Assembly (NCBI RefSeq): GCF_001907675.1 | Contig: NZ_MPNT01000019.1 | Coordinates: 1-64,000, forward strand | Direction of reading: 5' to 3' | DNA length: 64,000 bases | Source of the DNA: Mycobacterium paraffinicum | GTDB taxonomy: Bacteria > Actinomycetota > Actinomycetes > Mycobacteriales > Mycobacteriaceae | Shown here: in pieces, positions 15,635-23,962 of the stretch | Numbering within the stretch: the stretch's first letter is position 1 | Layout of the letters: each line of letters begins with the position of its first letter | The notes under the pieces: model-generated | What the model was told of the DNA's origin: nothing | Databases searched by the model: none | What the model saw: only the letters and a program-made list of their open reading frames with translations | Made by a program: the position numbers and the translations under genes

Positions 15635-16642
15635 ATGTCGTCACTCGATGGACTGGTGGCCGAGACAGGTCGCGTGCTCAGTGATGCTCGCCGGCTTTTC
15701 GGCGCGGCGCCCCTCGAAGCGTCGTTGCCTTCGGCGCAGCAGTTGATGGCGGGCCGAGCAGCTGTAGCGCCAGTGGGGCAGGCCGCAGCTGCCAATTGGC
15801 AAGGCGAGGCAGCGACGACCTACGCTGCGACCAACGCCGATCAGGTCCATGCGTTAGACCGCACGGTAGCCGCCGATGGCCAAGTCAATCCGGCGCTGAC
15901 CCATGCCGGACAGGCCGCCGCGGCGGGAGCACGAAGCATGGACAACCTGATCGCTCAGACCCGCGCGGGGGTTAGCGCACTGGCCCCCAGCACACGTAGC
16001 GCCGCAGGGCAGCAGCAACTCGCCAGCTTTTTGCAGGGTCAGCTCAACCAGGCGAAGGGATTGCTGCAAAACTTCCAGCAGCGCAACGCTGAAATAGCCG
16101 GCACCATCCAAAGCGCTGACTACGGGCGCCTTTCCGGTAGCCACGGCAAGGAGTCACCACCTGCTGCGCCGCTGGATTCGCGCACGTGGAAGCCGGGTGA
16201 TAAGCGGCATATGCCCTATGACGCCGGCCCGGGTGGGATGGGCCCGCCCAACTTTCCTGATTCGCCGCCGTGGGTTGATATATGGGACCGGTCAGGAGCA
16301 GACGACCCCGACAAAGTTCCGCACTACTTTGTCAGATCCGATGAAATCCCCGGCTACAAGGTGTATCCGCCCGGAGCCCTAGGGCCACCAACGGTCGTCG
16401 ACGAACGCGGCAATCCAGACCCATATGTCCAGTTGGGCCCAAACACAGGCGTGTGGGTACCGCAGTCGGCCTTTCCGGGAGCGAAAATCTATCCGCCTGG
16501 CTCTAACCCACTGCCACCCTACGGATACGACGAATGGTTACCAGGGTCCGGGATTTATATGTGGCACAGCGATTTAACCCCCGAACCGTACAACCCTTCC
16601 GGTCCTCTGGGGCCACCAACCTATCCGCAGGAAGGCCACTAA
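15635..16642 (+). CDS. WXG-bearing (DUF4226-like) protein with Pro-rich C-terminal domain, likely ESX-exported
   Basis: A 335-residue protein. Its first 165 residues match the N-terminal domain of the NlpC/P60 protein at 5365, with W55-Q-G57 at the same place and a long second helix pair (about 115-160). The C-terminal half (180-335) is rich in Pro, Gly, Tyr and Trp, with repeated PG-[YA]-K-[VI]-YPPG units (two copies) and no recognised enzyme motif. There is no Sec signal. The WXG hairpin and position at the head of the esp-type gene cluster suggest export through the plasmid ESX system. The C-terminal domain may be a cell-wall-binding or effector module; this is inference. Confidence 0.75.
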   Translation: MSSLDGLVAETGRVLSDARRLFGAAPLEASLPSAQQLMAGRAAVAPVGQAAAANWQGEAATTYAATNADQVHALDRTVAADGQVNPALTHAGQAAAAGARSMDNLIAQTRAGVSALAPSTRSAAGQQQLASFLQGQLNQAKGLLQNFQQRNAEIAGTIQSADYGRLSGSHGKESPPAAPLDSRTWKPGDKRHMPYDAGPGGMGPPNFPDSPPWVDIWDRSGADDPDKVPHYFVRSDEIPGYKVYPPGALGPPTVVDERGNPDPYVQLGPNTGVWVPQSAFPGAKIYPPGSNPLPPYGYDEWLPGSGIYMWHSDLTPEPYNPSGPLGPPTYPQEGH

Positions 16643-16915
16643 CTACTAACTAGAAGCCACACCCGGGGGACGGCCTGCCAACAACGGGCGGCGTACAGCC
16701 CCCATGGCCCGTCGCGATGCAGATCTACCCCAAGGCCGGCGATCAACCTTCGCGCGTCAAAGTTCTGGCGGGAATTTTGACCGTGACCGTCGCCTAGGCC
16801 GATAAGTTGCCCTAGCGTTGGTGGAAAGTGCAGCGCTCGAAGGGATTTAACATTGGAACCAAAGGGGTGCAGCGCCCGGATCGCTGATAGAGGTGTCAGG
16901 TTGGCCTCGCGGGCG

Positions 16916-17131
16916 ATGCCACTTGTCGAAGGCGACCAGTTCGCATCGCGTCGAATAAAGTGGATCGCCGACGAGCTGGCCAGCTTGCGCGACGGTATCC
17001 CCGCTAAGCTAGCCGACGATCCGGGCATCACGCACGCAGTCGTGCAAGACGTCGACATGAAGATTGCGGAAATCCAGGACGTACTTACTGCCAGCCGCAA
17101 GGCCGCTTCTTCGGCGCCACCGGTCAGATGA
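16916..17131 (+). CDS. Small hypothetical protein
   Basis: 71 residues from ATG 16916 (MPLVEGDQFASRRIKWIADEL...). It is amphipathic-helical and ends in a short Ala/Ser/Pro tail. A TTG at 16853 would add 21 less convincing residues. Codon character is moderate and no ribosome site is obvious. It could be a remnant of an ESX-associated gene or a real small helical protein. Confidence 0.4.
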   Translation: MPLVEGDQFASRRIKWIADELASLRDGIPAKLADDPGITHAVVQDVDMKIAEIQDVLTASRKAASSAPPVR

Positions 17132-17676
17132 TCGGCGCCCGCCCGGGTTGCAATAGCGCCCCGTGCGCCAGGCTGATTCGTCACCGTGACAATTTGACCC
17201 TGCTCTTGTCCAGGCTGGTCCTGCTAGAGGTGCGTCGGCTTTCGCGCGCGTATGTCGGTGTTGGCGGCTACTGCTTGTGCAGCCGGGGATTCCACTGCGG
17301 GGAAGGGGCGTGCGGCGAGAAGTATCGAGGAGGCGCAACCCGTGATGGGCCCGCTGCGAACCCGAAAGTCATTGCCGCCGATGGATATGCGCGCGGTGCT
17401 CGATGCTACCGATGTAGAGCACGCGATCGTTGCCGGTGGAGCTTGCAGCTAAGATCGCCGATTGGCTCGCCGGCTACGCTCACAGTCGCGAGGCTCCCCG
17501 GCTTAAGGCACTCCTGTGTGCCGTATCTCCGGACTGATTGACGCAGGTGTGCGAAGTTGCAGGACGCATCTGGTGCGGCGTGTCTTGAAAGAAAACAAAA
17601 GTCGACAAGCCGTGTGGACATGCTGGCGTAGCCGGTTTTTGGTGAATGTGGCGTTGTTGGTAGCGGCTAAAGCGAC
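17132..17676. other. 545 bases without a convincing gene
   Basis: Several short open frames exist. The best, 17252-17452, would give 66 residues starting MSVLAATACAAGD but has no ribosome site or known relative. The region between 16643 and the large gene at 17698 looks like degraded coding DNA rather than designed intergenic space. No RNA gene was recognised. Confidence 0.35.
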
Positions 17677-17695
17677 TCGGGACTTATCGTCCCGA
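17677..17695 (+). promoter_or_regulatory. Leaderless promoter with an operator-like inverted repeat over the -10 box
   Basis: TATCGT (17685-17690) fits the mycobacterial TANNNT -10 consensus and ends 7 bases before the ATG at 17698. TCGGGAC (17677-17683) and GTCCCGA (17689-17695) form a perfect 7-bp inverted repeat that embraces the box. A protein bound here would block the promoter; alternatively it is a short hairpin. Confidence 0.55.
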
Positions 17696-17697
17696 AC

Positions 17698-19323
17698 ATG
17701 ACGGGCTGGACCGATGTAGCGCTGTCCCAGGTGCTCGGCGGAGTATCCGAGGTATTGGGGTCACCCTTCCCTCAAAGCCCGGCGCCCGGCGGCCCGATGC
17801 CACTAGACCCGGCCCCAACGGCTCCGGTCACCTCACGCGATCAGCTCACCAAGCTCGACCGAGCCAAGCTCACTTACATGGGCATTAACCCGGATACGGC
17901 TCCGATGCCCGAAATCAACCAGGCGCTGGGCCGCGACCAACCCGCAGCGCCTCCGCCCCCGCCGCCCCCGCCGGAGTCGCCGGCGCCGACCTCCCCGGCG
18001 GGCACGCCACCGCCACCGGGACTGAGCGGGGCAGGGGCAGAAGCAGCCAAACGGCTCGACGAGGCACTGGCCAAAAATCATTCGGCGCTCAATGACGCTG
18101 ACGACAAACTGGCCGACGCTCTGCTTAAAGCGTCGAGCTCTAGCGCTGATGGTCGTCAGCGGCTCCAAGCTTTGCAGCAAGACATCATCGACCAGGTCAA
18201 CAAGCTGGGGTCATCGCTGGATACTGCGACCGGCCAACAGCAGCTGGCAGAGTTCTTGCAGGGAAAAACCGACGACATCCTCAACGTCCTGAAAAACGCT
18301 GGGCTGGACTCAGATTCACAAGCGCGGGTGTTGGATGGTCTCTCGGCGCGCTATCAGGCGTTGCAAGACAAGAAACCCGGCGATGACCCGCACACCAAGG
18401 GTTCGAGCGGCGACGGCACTGGCAGCGGCAACCCGGACTCAACCGGCACTACACCGGGTGGTGGTGCCGATTCTCCGGCCGGGACCGGTGACGGCACTGG
18501 CAGTGGCAATGACCCGCTACTGGACGGGCTGGCCTCAGATCCGTTGATGTCGCGGTTGGGCATGATGGGCGGGCCTGCGATGGGCGCTCTTGGCTCGCTG
18601 CCAGGTGCGCTCGGTTCAGCGATTCCCTCGCTCGGCGGAGGCGGTGGCGGCGGGCTGGGGGATTTGGGTTCGGCGATCGGTGGGGCGCTACGCGATGGCG
18701 GCCACGATCCGGACCAGGCCTCTGATGAGCACGTCGATTCGTTGAAAGACCCGTCCGGATCGCACACCGGTGACGACAAACCGCGAGATGGCACCCAGCC
18801 GGCCGGACTGCACGACCCAGGGGACAAAGCAGACAAAGGGGACAAGGCGGGGACAGAAAACGCTGGCAGCGGATCCACCCCGCCGCCGTCAGCGCCGGCA
18901 GCGCCAGGTCAGACGCCAACACCGTCGACTCAGGTCCAGCTGCCCGACCAATCGGTGCGAACCGCGGCCAATGGCGCACTCGCGCAGGCCGGACGCGCGG
19001 TGCTCTCCGGTGACAGCATCGACGACGCGTTTGCAGGGGCCAATCTTCAGTTGCCGCCGCTGGGTTCGCCGGTGAGTTCACCCATGGCACCCTCGCGGCT
19101 GCAATTCGGCGATGTGGGCCAATACACCGATCATCGGGTCATGGCTCTAGACAAAGACCATGTTTGGCTCAATGGCCAGGTCACGCCGATTGACCAGCTC
19201 GACACTGGCCCGAATTTCTTGGGGTGGACACGCGTGTCGGCCCCAACAGCGACAACGGTGACTTCGGCGGCCGTCGCCCCGGCACCGGCCGTGGCGCCCG
19301 CACCGGCGCCGCCGACCACTTAA
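17698..19323 (+). CDS. Large Ala/Gly/Pro-rich ESX-associated protein (DUF4226-like middle)
   Basis: 541 residues. The N-terminus (1-80) is followed by a Pro-rich linker with eight consecutive prolines (about 85-92). A helical segment at about 112-220 (LDEALAKNHSALNDADDKLADALL...) resembles the helical domains of the two WXG-bearing paralogues upstream. A Gly/Asp-rich low-complexity region follows (about 230-415). A compact C-terminal domain (about 445-520) is rich in Asp and aromatic residues (QFGDVGQYTDHRVMALD...). No signal peptide or membrane segment. First gene of the ESX accessory run; probably a secreted or periplasm-associated factor comparable in style to EspA/EspE. Function unknown. 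Confidence 0.7.
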   Translation: MTGWTDVALSQVLGGVSEVLGSPFPQSPAPGGPMPLDPAPTAPVTSRDQLTKLDRAKLTYMGINPDTAPMPEINQALGRDQPAAPPPPPPPPESPAPTSPAGTPPPPGLSGAGAEAAKRLDEALAKNHSALNDADDKLADALLKASSSSADGRQRLQALQQDIIDQVNKLGSSLDTATGQQQLAEFLQGKTDDILNVLKNAGLDSDSQARVLDGLSARYQALQDKKPGDDPHTKGSSGDGTGSGNPDSTGTTPGGGADSPAGTGDGTGSGNDPLLDGLASDPLMSRLGMMGGPAMGALGSLPGALGSAIPSLGGGGGGGLGDLGSAIGGALRDGGHDPDQASDEHVDSLKDPSGSHTGDDKPRDGTQPAGLHDPGDKADKGDKAGTENAGSGSTPPPSAPAAPGQTPTPSTQVQLPDQSVRTAANGALAQAGRAVLSGDSIDDAFAGANLQLPPLGSPVSSPMAPSRLQFGDVGQYTDHRVMALDKDHVWLNGQVTPIDQLDTGPNFLGWTRVSAPTATTVTSAAVAPAPAVAPAPAPPTT

Positions 19324-19357
19324 GCGAACTTTTACTGCAACGTGAGGGAGTACCGTA

Positions 19358-19675
19358 ATGACCGTGAATGAGCAGGCCTTGCAGGTCAACACCGATGACC
19401 TGATCCGATGGGCGATCGCCCACGAACGCGCCGCCGAGGCGTGCGGGCAGGCCCGTGCTGACCATGCCCGCACCGTGGCTGCGGCCGAATCGTGGGGACC
19501 GCTGTTTTACGAGGCGCGTCGTGCTGCAGTGGCCGCGGTCAACGACCGCGAGACCGCATTGCGCGACCAACAAGAGCGGCACGGGGCCATGGCGCAGCAG
19601 CTTCGCGCCGCCGCGGCGCGCATGGCGGAGATGAACGCTGACAACCGTGCCAATTTGACGATTTCCACGGATTAG
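19358..19675 (+). CDS. EspC-like small ESX secretion-associated protein
   Basis: A 105-residue all-helical protein of the EspC type: N-terminal LQVNTDDLIRWAIAHERAAE, a central turn AAESWGPLFYEARRAA, then a long second helix. EspC-family proteins are co-secreted with EspA-type partners by ESX-1-class systems and fold like WXG100 proteins. It has a strong GAGGGAG ribosome site 8 bases before the ATG and is followed 4 bases later by the next gene. The partner could be the preceding large protein. Confidence 0.75.
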   Translation: MTVNEQALQVNTDDLIRWAIAHERAAEACGQARADHARTVAAAESWGPLFYEARRAAVAAVNDRETALRDQQERHGAMAQQLRAAAARMAEMNADNRANLTISTD

Positions 19676-19679
19676 CAAC

Positions 19680-19979
19680 ATGTCTGAAGCGCCGTCGACC
19701 GACTACGACACCGTGGTGTTCGAGGTCGCAAGCCGCGATGAGTCGATCGTGGTGGCGGTGGGCCGCAGCGGCAACTCGTTAGGCGTGGAGCTTCAGGCGG
19801 CGGCGATGCAGCTCAGCGACGCCGAACTGGCTAACCGCATCATCAAATTGAACACGCTGGCTCATTTACGCTCGCAGTTGGCGCTGCGTCAGGAGTGGGA
19901 GGCTCAACACGTGACCGTGTCCAGTGCGTTGCCCACCAAGGATCAGGTTGCCAGCTATGAGGCCCTGATCGATTTCTGA
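19680..19979 (+). CDS. EspH-like small cytosolic ESX accessory protein
   Basis: A 99-residue protein. A beta-rich first half (DTVVFEVASRDESIVVAVGRSGNSLGVEL) and a helical second half (LSDAELANRIIKLNTLAHLRSQ) match the layout of EspH, where a similar SEAQLADEI...LARQKA stretch follows the strands. EspH acts in the cytosol in ESX-1 substrate recognition. It is much shorter than EspH (about 180 residues), lacking the acidic N-terminus, so the assignment is by resemblance only. Confidence 0.6.
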   Translation: MSEAPSTDYDTVVFEVASRDESIVVAVGRSGNSLGVELQAAAMQLSDAELANRIIKLNTLAHLRSQLALRQEWEAQHVTVSSALPTKDQVASYEALIDF

Positions 19980-20024
19980 GAGAACTCGTCGCAACGTCAG
20001 CTAGAACACGGAGGGAGGACCGCA

Positions 20025-21770
20025 GTGCTGCAGGTCGATGTTGCCGGACTGCAGAGTGCGGTCGCGGGGCTGGTCGCCGCCGCTAACAGCCTTGCCAGGC
20101 TCGGCGCGCAGTCGCCGGTGCACCCTCCGCTGGCCACCGATGAGACATCAACGAGCGTGGCTGCCCGCCTCAGTGAGCACGCGGCGGTGATGGCATCGCG
20201 AGCTGCTGACGGGTCGACGGTCCTTGCGGCCGGCGCCAAGGCGATAACCCAGTCAGCAGTCGCGTATGGGCAGATGGACCAGGCCAATCAAGCGGTGGTG
20301 AGCTTGCAAGGTAACCCTGCACCCTCCACGCCGGGCTTCACCCCGGCGGTGACGGTGAATCTTGTTGCGCCTGATGTGCCGATCGCCCCGCCGGGACCCC
20401 GCCCAGCCGAAACGACGGCGGCGATCATGGAAGCCGGTCAGCCCGCTGCCGGGGATGCGTTTGTGGCCGACTGTGCGGCACTGTCAGAAGGATTTAGCGC
20501 TGCCGCGCGATCGGCCCGCCGCGGGGCGGCCACGGTCAGTGAACATCTCAAAGGGGAAGCAGGACCGCGTATTTCGGCGGCGTTGAATCGTTACGCGGAC
20601 TGGGCGCAGGAGATGGCCCGCCATGCCGACACCGTTGGAAAGCTCGCCGGCAGCCACAAGAACAGATTTACACAAGCCAAGCAGGCGACTCCGACGACCA
20701 CGGAGTTCGCTAACCGTCACCGCGAGCTCCACAACGCGATCGCACTCAACAGCTCTTATCCCAGTCCGGGATCGGCGGCCGCGGTGTCTAAGGCACACAC
20801 GAATTTGACCCAGTTAACGAACCACACCCAGGTTGTGGCCGCTGGCTACCACACCGGCGAGACGATACCGGAGGCTCCGCCGGGGCCACCGCCAGCCCCA
20901 GCAATCGTGGAACCTGGTGCCGGACAAGGGGACACCCCGCCGTCTCCAACTCAGCAGGGAGCGGATCCAAAACCGACACGCGATCACCCGGGCACCACCC
21001 ACGCCGGCGACGTCGACCCCGACACCGACCCCGCCGGCCTCGACGAGAGTCTCAATGCAGGCGATGGTGATCCCGCCGCTAACCCGCTAGCGCCTGCGGG
21101 AACGGGTGCGATGCCGGGAATGGCCTCATCTTTGCCGCCGATGTTGACCGGCCTGCTGGGCGCCGGGGTCGGGATGGCCACCCAGATACCGCAGAAATTA
21201 GGCCAAGAGCTGCAGGGATTGGCCCAGCAAGCCACCCAGAGCGTTGCAGGTTTGGCACAAGGAATGGCAGGCAAGAACGGGCTGGACGACGCGGCCAAAA
21301 TTGAGCCAGCAGACTCCCTGGGCAGCGGTGCCGGCGGAGGCGGTGGTGACGACGGCGCTACCGCCCCGGCGGCCAGCGGCGGCGCAGATCTCAAGCCGGC
21401 GGCTTCAGCGATCTCCGGAATGAGTTCCCCCACCTCGCCCCCGTTGGCGGGGGCCAGCGCCACCCCGAGTCCCACCGCTGCCGCCGCTGAGAGCGGTATG
21501 GGCGGCTCCCCAATGTTCATGCCCCCGATGGGGGGCATGGGCGCTGGCGCCGGGGCGGCCAAGCGCAAGGTAAAGGACCCGGACAAGTCGATCGAGATGC
21601 CATCGCGCCCTAATTCCGAGCCGATCAAAGGCGAACGGGGAGACCCAATTCGGCACACGGCCACCGTTGACGCCGCTGCCTACCCCAAAGACGGGCCGAA
21701 GCGCACGGTGACCGTTCGGTCACGCAGCCGACGCGTCGACCGCGACCCGGGCAGCGGTGATGACCAGTGA
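20025..21770 (+). CDS. EspB-like protein with PE-like and PPE-like N-terminal domains
   Basis: 581 residues. The first about 90 form a PE-like helical hairpin ending in Y81-GQM-D85, an exact YxxxD type VII secretion signal. Residues about 140-275 form a second long-helix domain comparable to the PPE half of EspB. A long Pro/Gly/Ala-rich region and a basic C-terminal tail follow. EspB is secreted by ESX-1, cleaved by MycP1 and forms a heptameric ring, so this protein is a likely ESX-P substrate and possible MycP target. GTG 20025 follows a GGAGGGAGG ribosome site. It is translationally coupled to a 46-residue gene. Confidence 0.78.
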   Translation: MLQVDVAGLQSAVAGLVAAANSLARLGAQSPVHPPLATDETSTSVAARLSEHAAVMASRAADGSTVLAAGAKAITQSAVAYGQMDQANQAVVSLQGNPAPSTPGFTPAVTVNLVAPDVPIAPPGPRPAETTAAIMEAGQPAAGDAFVADCAALSEGFSAAARSARRGAATVSEHLKGEAGPRISAALNRYADWAQEMARHADTVGKLAGSHKNRFTQAKQATPTTTEFANRHRELHNAIALNSSYPSPGSAAAVSKAHTNLTQLTNHTQVVAAGYHTGETIPEAPPGPPPAPAIVEPGAGQGDTPPSPTQQGADPKPTRDHPGTTHAGDVDPDTDPAGLDESLNAGDGDPAANPLAPAGTGAMPGMASSLPPMLTGLLGAGVGMATQIPQKLGQELQGLAQQATQSVAGLAQGMAGKNGLDDAAKIEPADSLGSGAGGGGGDDGATAPAASGGADLKPAASAISGMSSPTSPPLAGASATPSPTAAAAESGMGGSPMFMPPMGGMGAGAGAAKRKVKDPDKSIEMPSRPNSEPIKGERGDPIRHTATVDAAAYPKDGPKRTVTVRSRSRRVDRDPGSGDDQ

Positions 21771-21907
21771 GCGTGAATGGGTGCGTCGGCTATCAGTCCG
21801 ATCAGAATCTGGTCGCTGAAGTGATGGCCCAGCTCGATTCGGTGTCGATGGCCCTGCCCGACCTGCAGGATGAAATTGCGTCCGACGACGATGGTGAGGC
21901 CCCGTGA
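21767..21907 (+). CDS. 46-residue protein, truncated duplicate of the next protein's N-terminus
   Basis: A short gene bounded on both sides by 4-base GTGA overlaps (start 21767 on the previous stop; stop overlapping the next GTG). Its GYQSDQNLVAEVMAQLDSVS lines up with GYQADKNLTASVIARMERVS at the start of the following protein, then it ends in an acidic tail. It appears to be a tandem partial duplication kept open in frame. It may regulate or pair with its neighbour, or only serve to couple translation. Confidence 0.6.
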   Translation: MSVNGCVGYQSDQNLVAEVMAQLDSVSMALPDLQDEIASDDDGEAP

Positions 21908-22290
21908 CGGTGTACGAGTATGACGGCTACCAGGCGGATAAGAATTTAACCGCCAGTGTCATAGCGCGCATGGAACGGGTGTCGACGATGCTTTCCAAGC
22001 TGCTCGAGGAGATGGATGGCATCGACCTGGAAGCCATCGGCGGCGATGGCGACGTCGTGTTGTCGGTGAACTCCCAAGGACAACTCACCTCGCTGTCGCT
22101 GGCGCAGGGCTGCACCACCCGCTACTCACACGGGGCTTTGGCCGAGCTGATCAACACCACGATCGACGAGGCAGTCAACGCCGCGGCCGAGGAAACAGCG
22201 AGCGTGGGAGGCGGCCAAGACCAGGAAGCGCTCGACGCTGCTGTGCAAGCGTTCATCAATCCCGAAAGTGAGATCTGGACTGCCACCTGA
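21904..22290 (+). CDS. YbaB/EbfC-like (EspL-like) protein
   Basis: 128 residues from GTG 21904. An N-terminal helix, a central strand pair (GDGDVVLSVNSQGQLTSLSLAQG) and a C-terminal helix (LAELINTTIDEAVNAAAEE) are the YbaB-fold order. The ESX-1 locus contains EspL of this family, which supports EspE/EspF-type substrates or regulators in the cytosol. YbaB proteins bind DNA as dimers, so a nucleoid-related role is an alternative. Confidence 0.7.
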   Translation: MTVYEYDGYQADKNLTASVIARMERVSTMLSKLLEEMDGIDLEAIGGDGDVVLSVNSQGQLTSLSLAQGCTTRYSHGALAELINTTIDEAVNAAAEETASVGGGQDQEALDAAVQAFINPESEIWTAT

Positions 22291-22359
22291 GCACCGGTTT
22301 CGTCTTGGATTCGCGTCCAACGGTAGCCCGATGTCGCCGCAGGACAGTACGCTGATTGC

Positions 22360-23037
22360 ATGAATCCGCAGGCAGTTGGGCAGCCGAGCTACCCCGCTGC
22401 GACCGGCGGCCCGCCCACCTCCACGAGTACGGTCGGTGTGCCGACCGGTGCCGCGGTGTTGCCACCACCGCCCAGCTACGTGCCACCCCCACAAGCTCCT
22501 GCACCGCCACCGGTGTACCGCAGACGCGGGCCGGGCTGGCTGGCGGTATGGGTAATGCTGGCGCTCGCGCTGCTACTGGCGTTAAGCGCAACGGTGATGA
22601 GTGCGATGAAGTTGACCGCATCAAACCCGGCCGCGACAACCACCACGGTGATGGCGCCACCCCCACCGCCGGTGAGCTACAGCCCGGAGCAAGTGGCGGC
22701 GGCCAAGAAGGAAGCCTGCGACGCCAGCGATACGGCGGACAAATCGATAATTGCTGCTCAAAAGAACTTCTTCGACGCTGCGCGAGACCGGCAATCGCCT
22801 CAATACCATCCTGCACTGGGCAACTTCCAGCTTGTGGTGATACTGGAGACGCAGTACATCCAACAGCATCTTCCGCCGGCTACCCCGAAGAACGTGCTAG
22901 ACGCGACCAATGAATATGTCACCGCAGTAATTCGGTTGGTCGACGCCAATACCCGCGAGCTGTCCGACCACGATGCCCAGCCGTTCGTGTTAGCGCTTAG
23001 AAGTGCGGGAGATCGACTCGACAAGGTGTGTGAGTGA
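22360..23037 (+). CDS. Pro-rich single-pass membrane protein A
   Basis: 225 residues. A Pro-rich cytosolic N-terminus (1-52) precedes one transmembrane helix (about 58-82, WLAVWVMLALALLLALSATVM). The extracytoplasmic helical domain contains two cysteines (SPEQVAAAKKEACDAS ... DKVCE), possibly disulfide-bonded. Its outer domain resembles that of the protein at 23366, with QVAAA+xxAC and a final Cys, so the pair are paralogues around a small gene. Probably an envelope component accessory to ESX. Confidence 0.7.
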   Translation: MNPQAVGQPSYPAATGGPPTSTSTVGVPTGAAVLPPPPSYVPPPQAPAPPPVYRRRGPGWLAVWVMLALALLLALSATVMSAMKLTASNPAATTTTVMAPPPPPVSYSPEQVAAAKKEACDASDTADKSIIAAQKNFFDAARDRQSPQYHPALGNFQLVVILETQYIQQHLPPATPKNVLDATNEYVTAVIRLVDANTRELSDHDAQPFVLALRSAGDRLDKVCE

Positions 23038-23369
23038 TGCGAACCGATGACATTCTGCAGGTCATTCCCGCTGCGGCGGAGTCGGCGAACATGCTGACCG
23101 GTTCGGCAACGGTCGAGTTTGCTACGACCGTGCCCGAGCACGCGGCCCATGGCGCGGCGGCCACGGCAGCCGGGGGGGCTCACGCGGCTTCAATGTGGGC
23201 GCCGAGCGTGGCAGCAAGCGCAGGTGTGAACCAGCAAGTCGCGGGAGCCGGTGCCGCGCTGGCGCCACGCGGTGGAAAGGTGGCTCAACGCAACGATCAA
23301 TCGTTGACCGCAGACCTTCAGACCGACAACCAGAACGCTCAGGACCTGACACCGGTGGTGAGCATATGA
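23037..23369 (+). CDS. Small Ala-rich helical protein between two paralogous membrane genes
   Basis: 110 residues from ATG 23037 (TGATG junction); GTG 23034 would also overlap the previous stop. It begins MRTDDILQVIPAAAES and is strongly Ala-rich and helical, in the style of EspC/PE-like ESX partners, but has no WXG or YxxxD motif. Its stop overlaps the next ATG by 4 bases. Possibly a substrate or partner of the flanking membrane proteins. Confidence 0.6.
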   Translation: MRTDDILQVIPAAAESANMLTGSATVEFATTVPEHAAHGAAATAAGGAHAASMWAPSVAASAGVNQQVAGAGAALAPRGGKVAQRNDQSLTADLQTDNQNAQDLTPVVSI

Positions 23370-23944
23370 CCGCCACCCTGCACTCGCCCCAAGCGGGGAC
23401 ACCGCTCCCACCCGCTTTCCCGCCACGTCAGCTTCCGCCACCGGCGGGGCCCGGCCGCGGGGCGGTGGGGGGCACGGCGGCGGCGCTAGTCGTTGCGGTC
23501 GGAGCCGCCGTCCTTGCCGCAGTAGCGTGGATGACGCCATCCAAAGTTCCCGTCAGTACGGTGGTTGCGCCGTGGTCACCACCTGCCCCGAGTTCCGACC
23601 AGGTGGCAGCCGCACGCACAAAGGCATGCCAAGTGTGGGGGATTACCGCGACAGCAATGGACGCGGCCACGAACGCGGTGGCCCACGCTCCAGCCGACTG
23701 GAATGACCCTGGCACCCAAGAGGCCTTGGCCAACGAGGCGCGGGTAATCCTGGTGGAAAGCGCATACCTGCGCCGTGAACTGCCCGCCGATACACCGGCA
23801 ACGATCCGCTCAGGGATCGACGACTACCTTGCGGCCAGCTCGGACATGGAAAACGCCACCACGCATCGCAAGGGCAGCTTGCGAAACGCCGCGATCGGTC
23901 GTGCAAACACCGCAGAAGACAAGGTAAACGCCGCTTGCCGGTAG
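23366..23944 (+). CDS. Pro-rich single-pass membrane protein B (paralogue of the 22360 gene)
   Basis: 192 residues. The N-terminus is Pro-rich, followed by a transmembrane helix (about 33-53). The outer domain has SSDQVAAARTKACQVWG and ends in ...AEDKVNAACR, the same frame of residues as the protein encoded at 22360. The two conserved cysteines occupy equivalent places. ATG 23366 overlaps the previous stop (ATGA). Duplicated envelope accessory component; function unknown. Confidence 0.68.
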   Translation: MTATLHSPQAGTPLPPAFPPRQLPPPAGPGRGAVGGTAAALVVAVGAAVLAAVAWMTPSKVPVSTVVAPWSPPAPSSDQVAAARTKACQVWGITATAMDAATNAVAHAPADWNDPGTQEALANEARVILVESAYLRRELPADTPATIRSGIDDYLAASSDMENATTHRKGSLRNAAIGRANTAEDKVNAACR

Positions 23945-23962
23945 TGTGAGGAAGAGGGAGCC

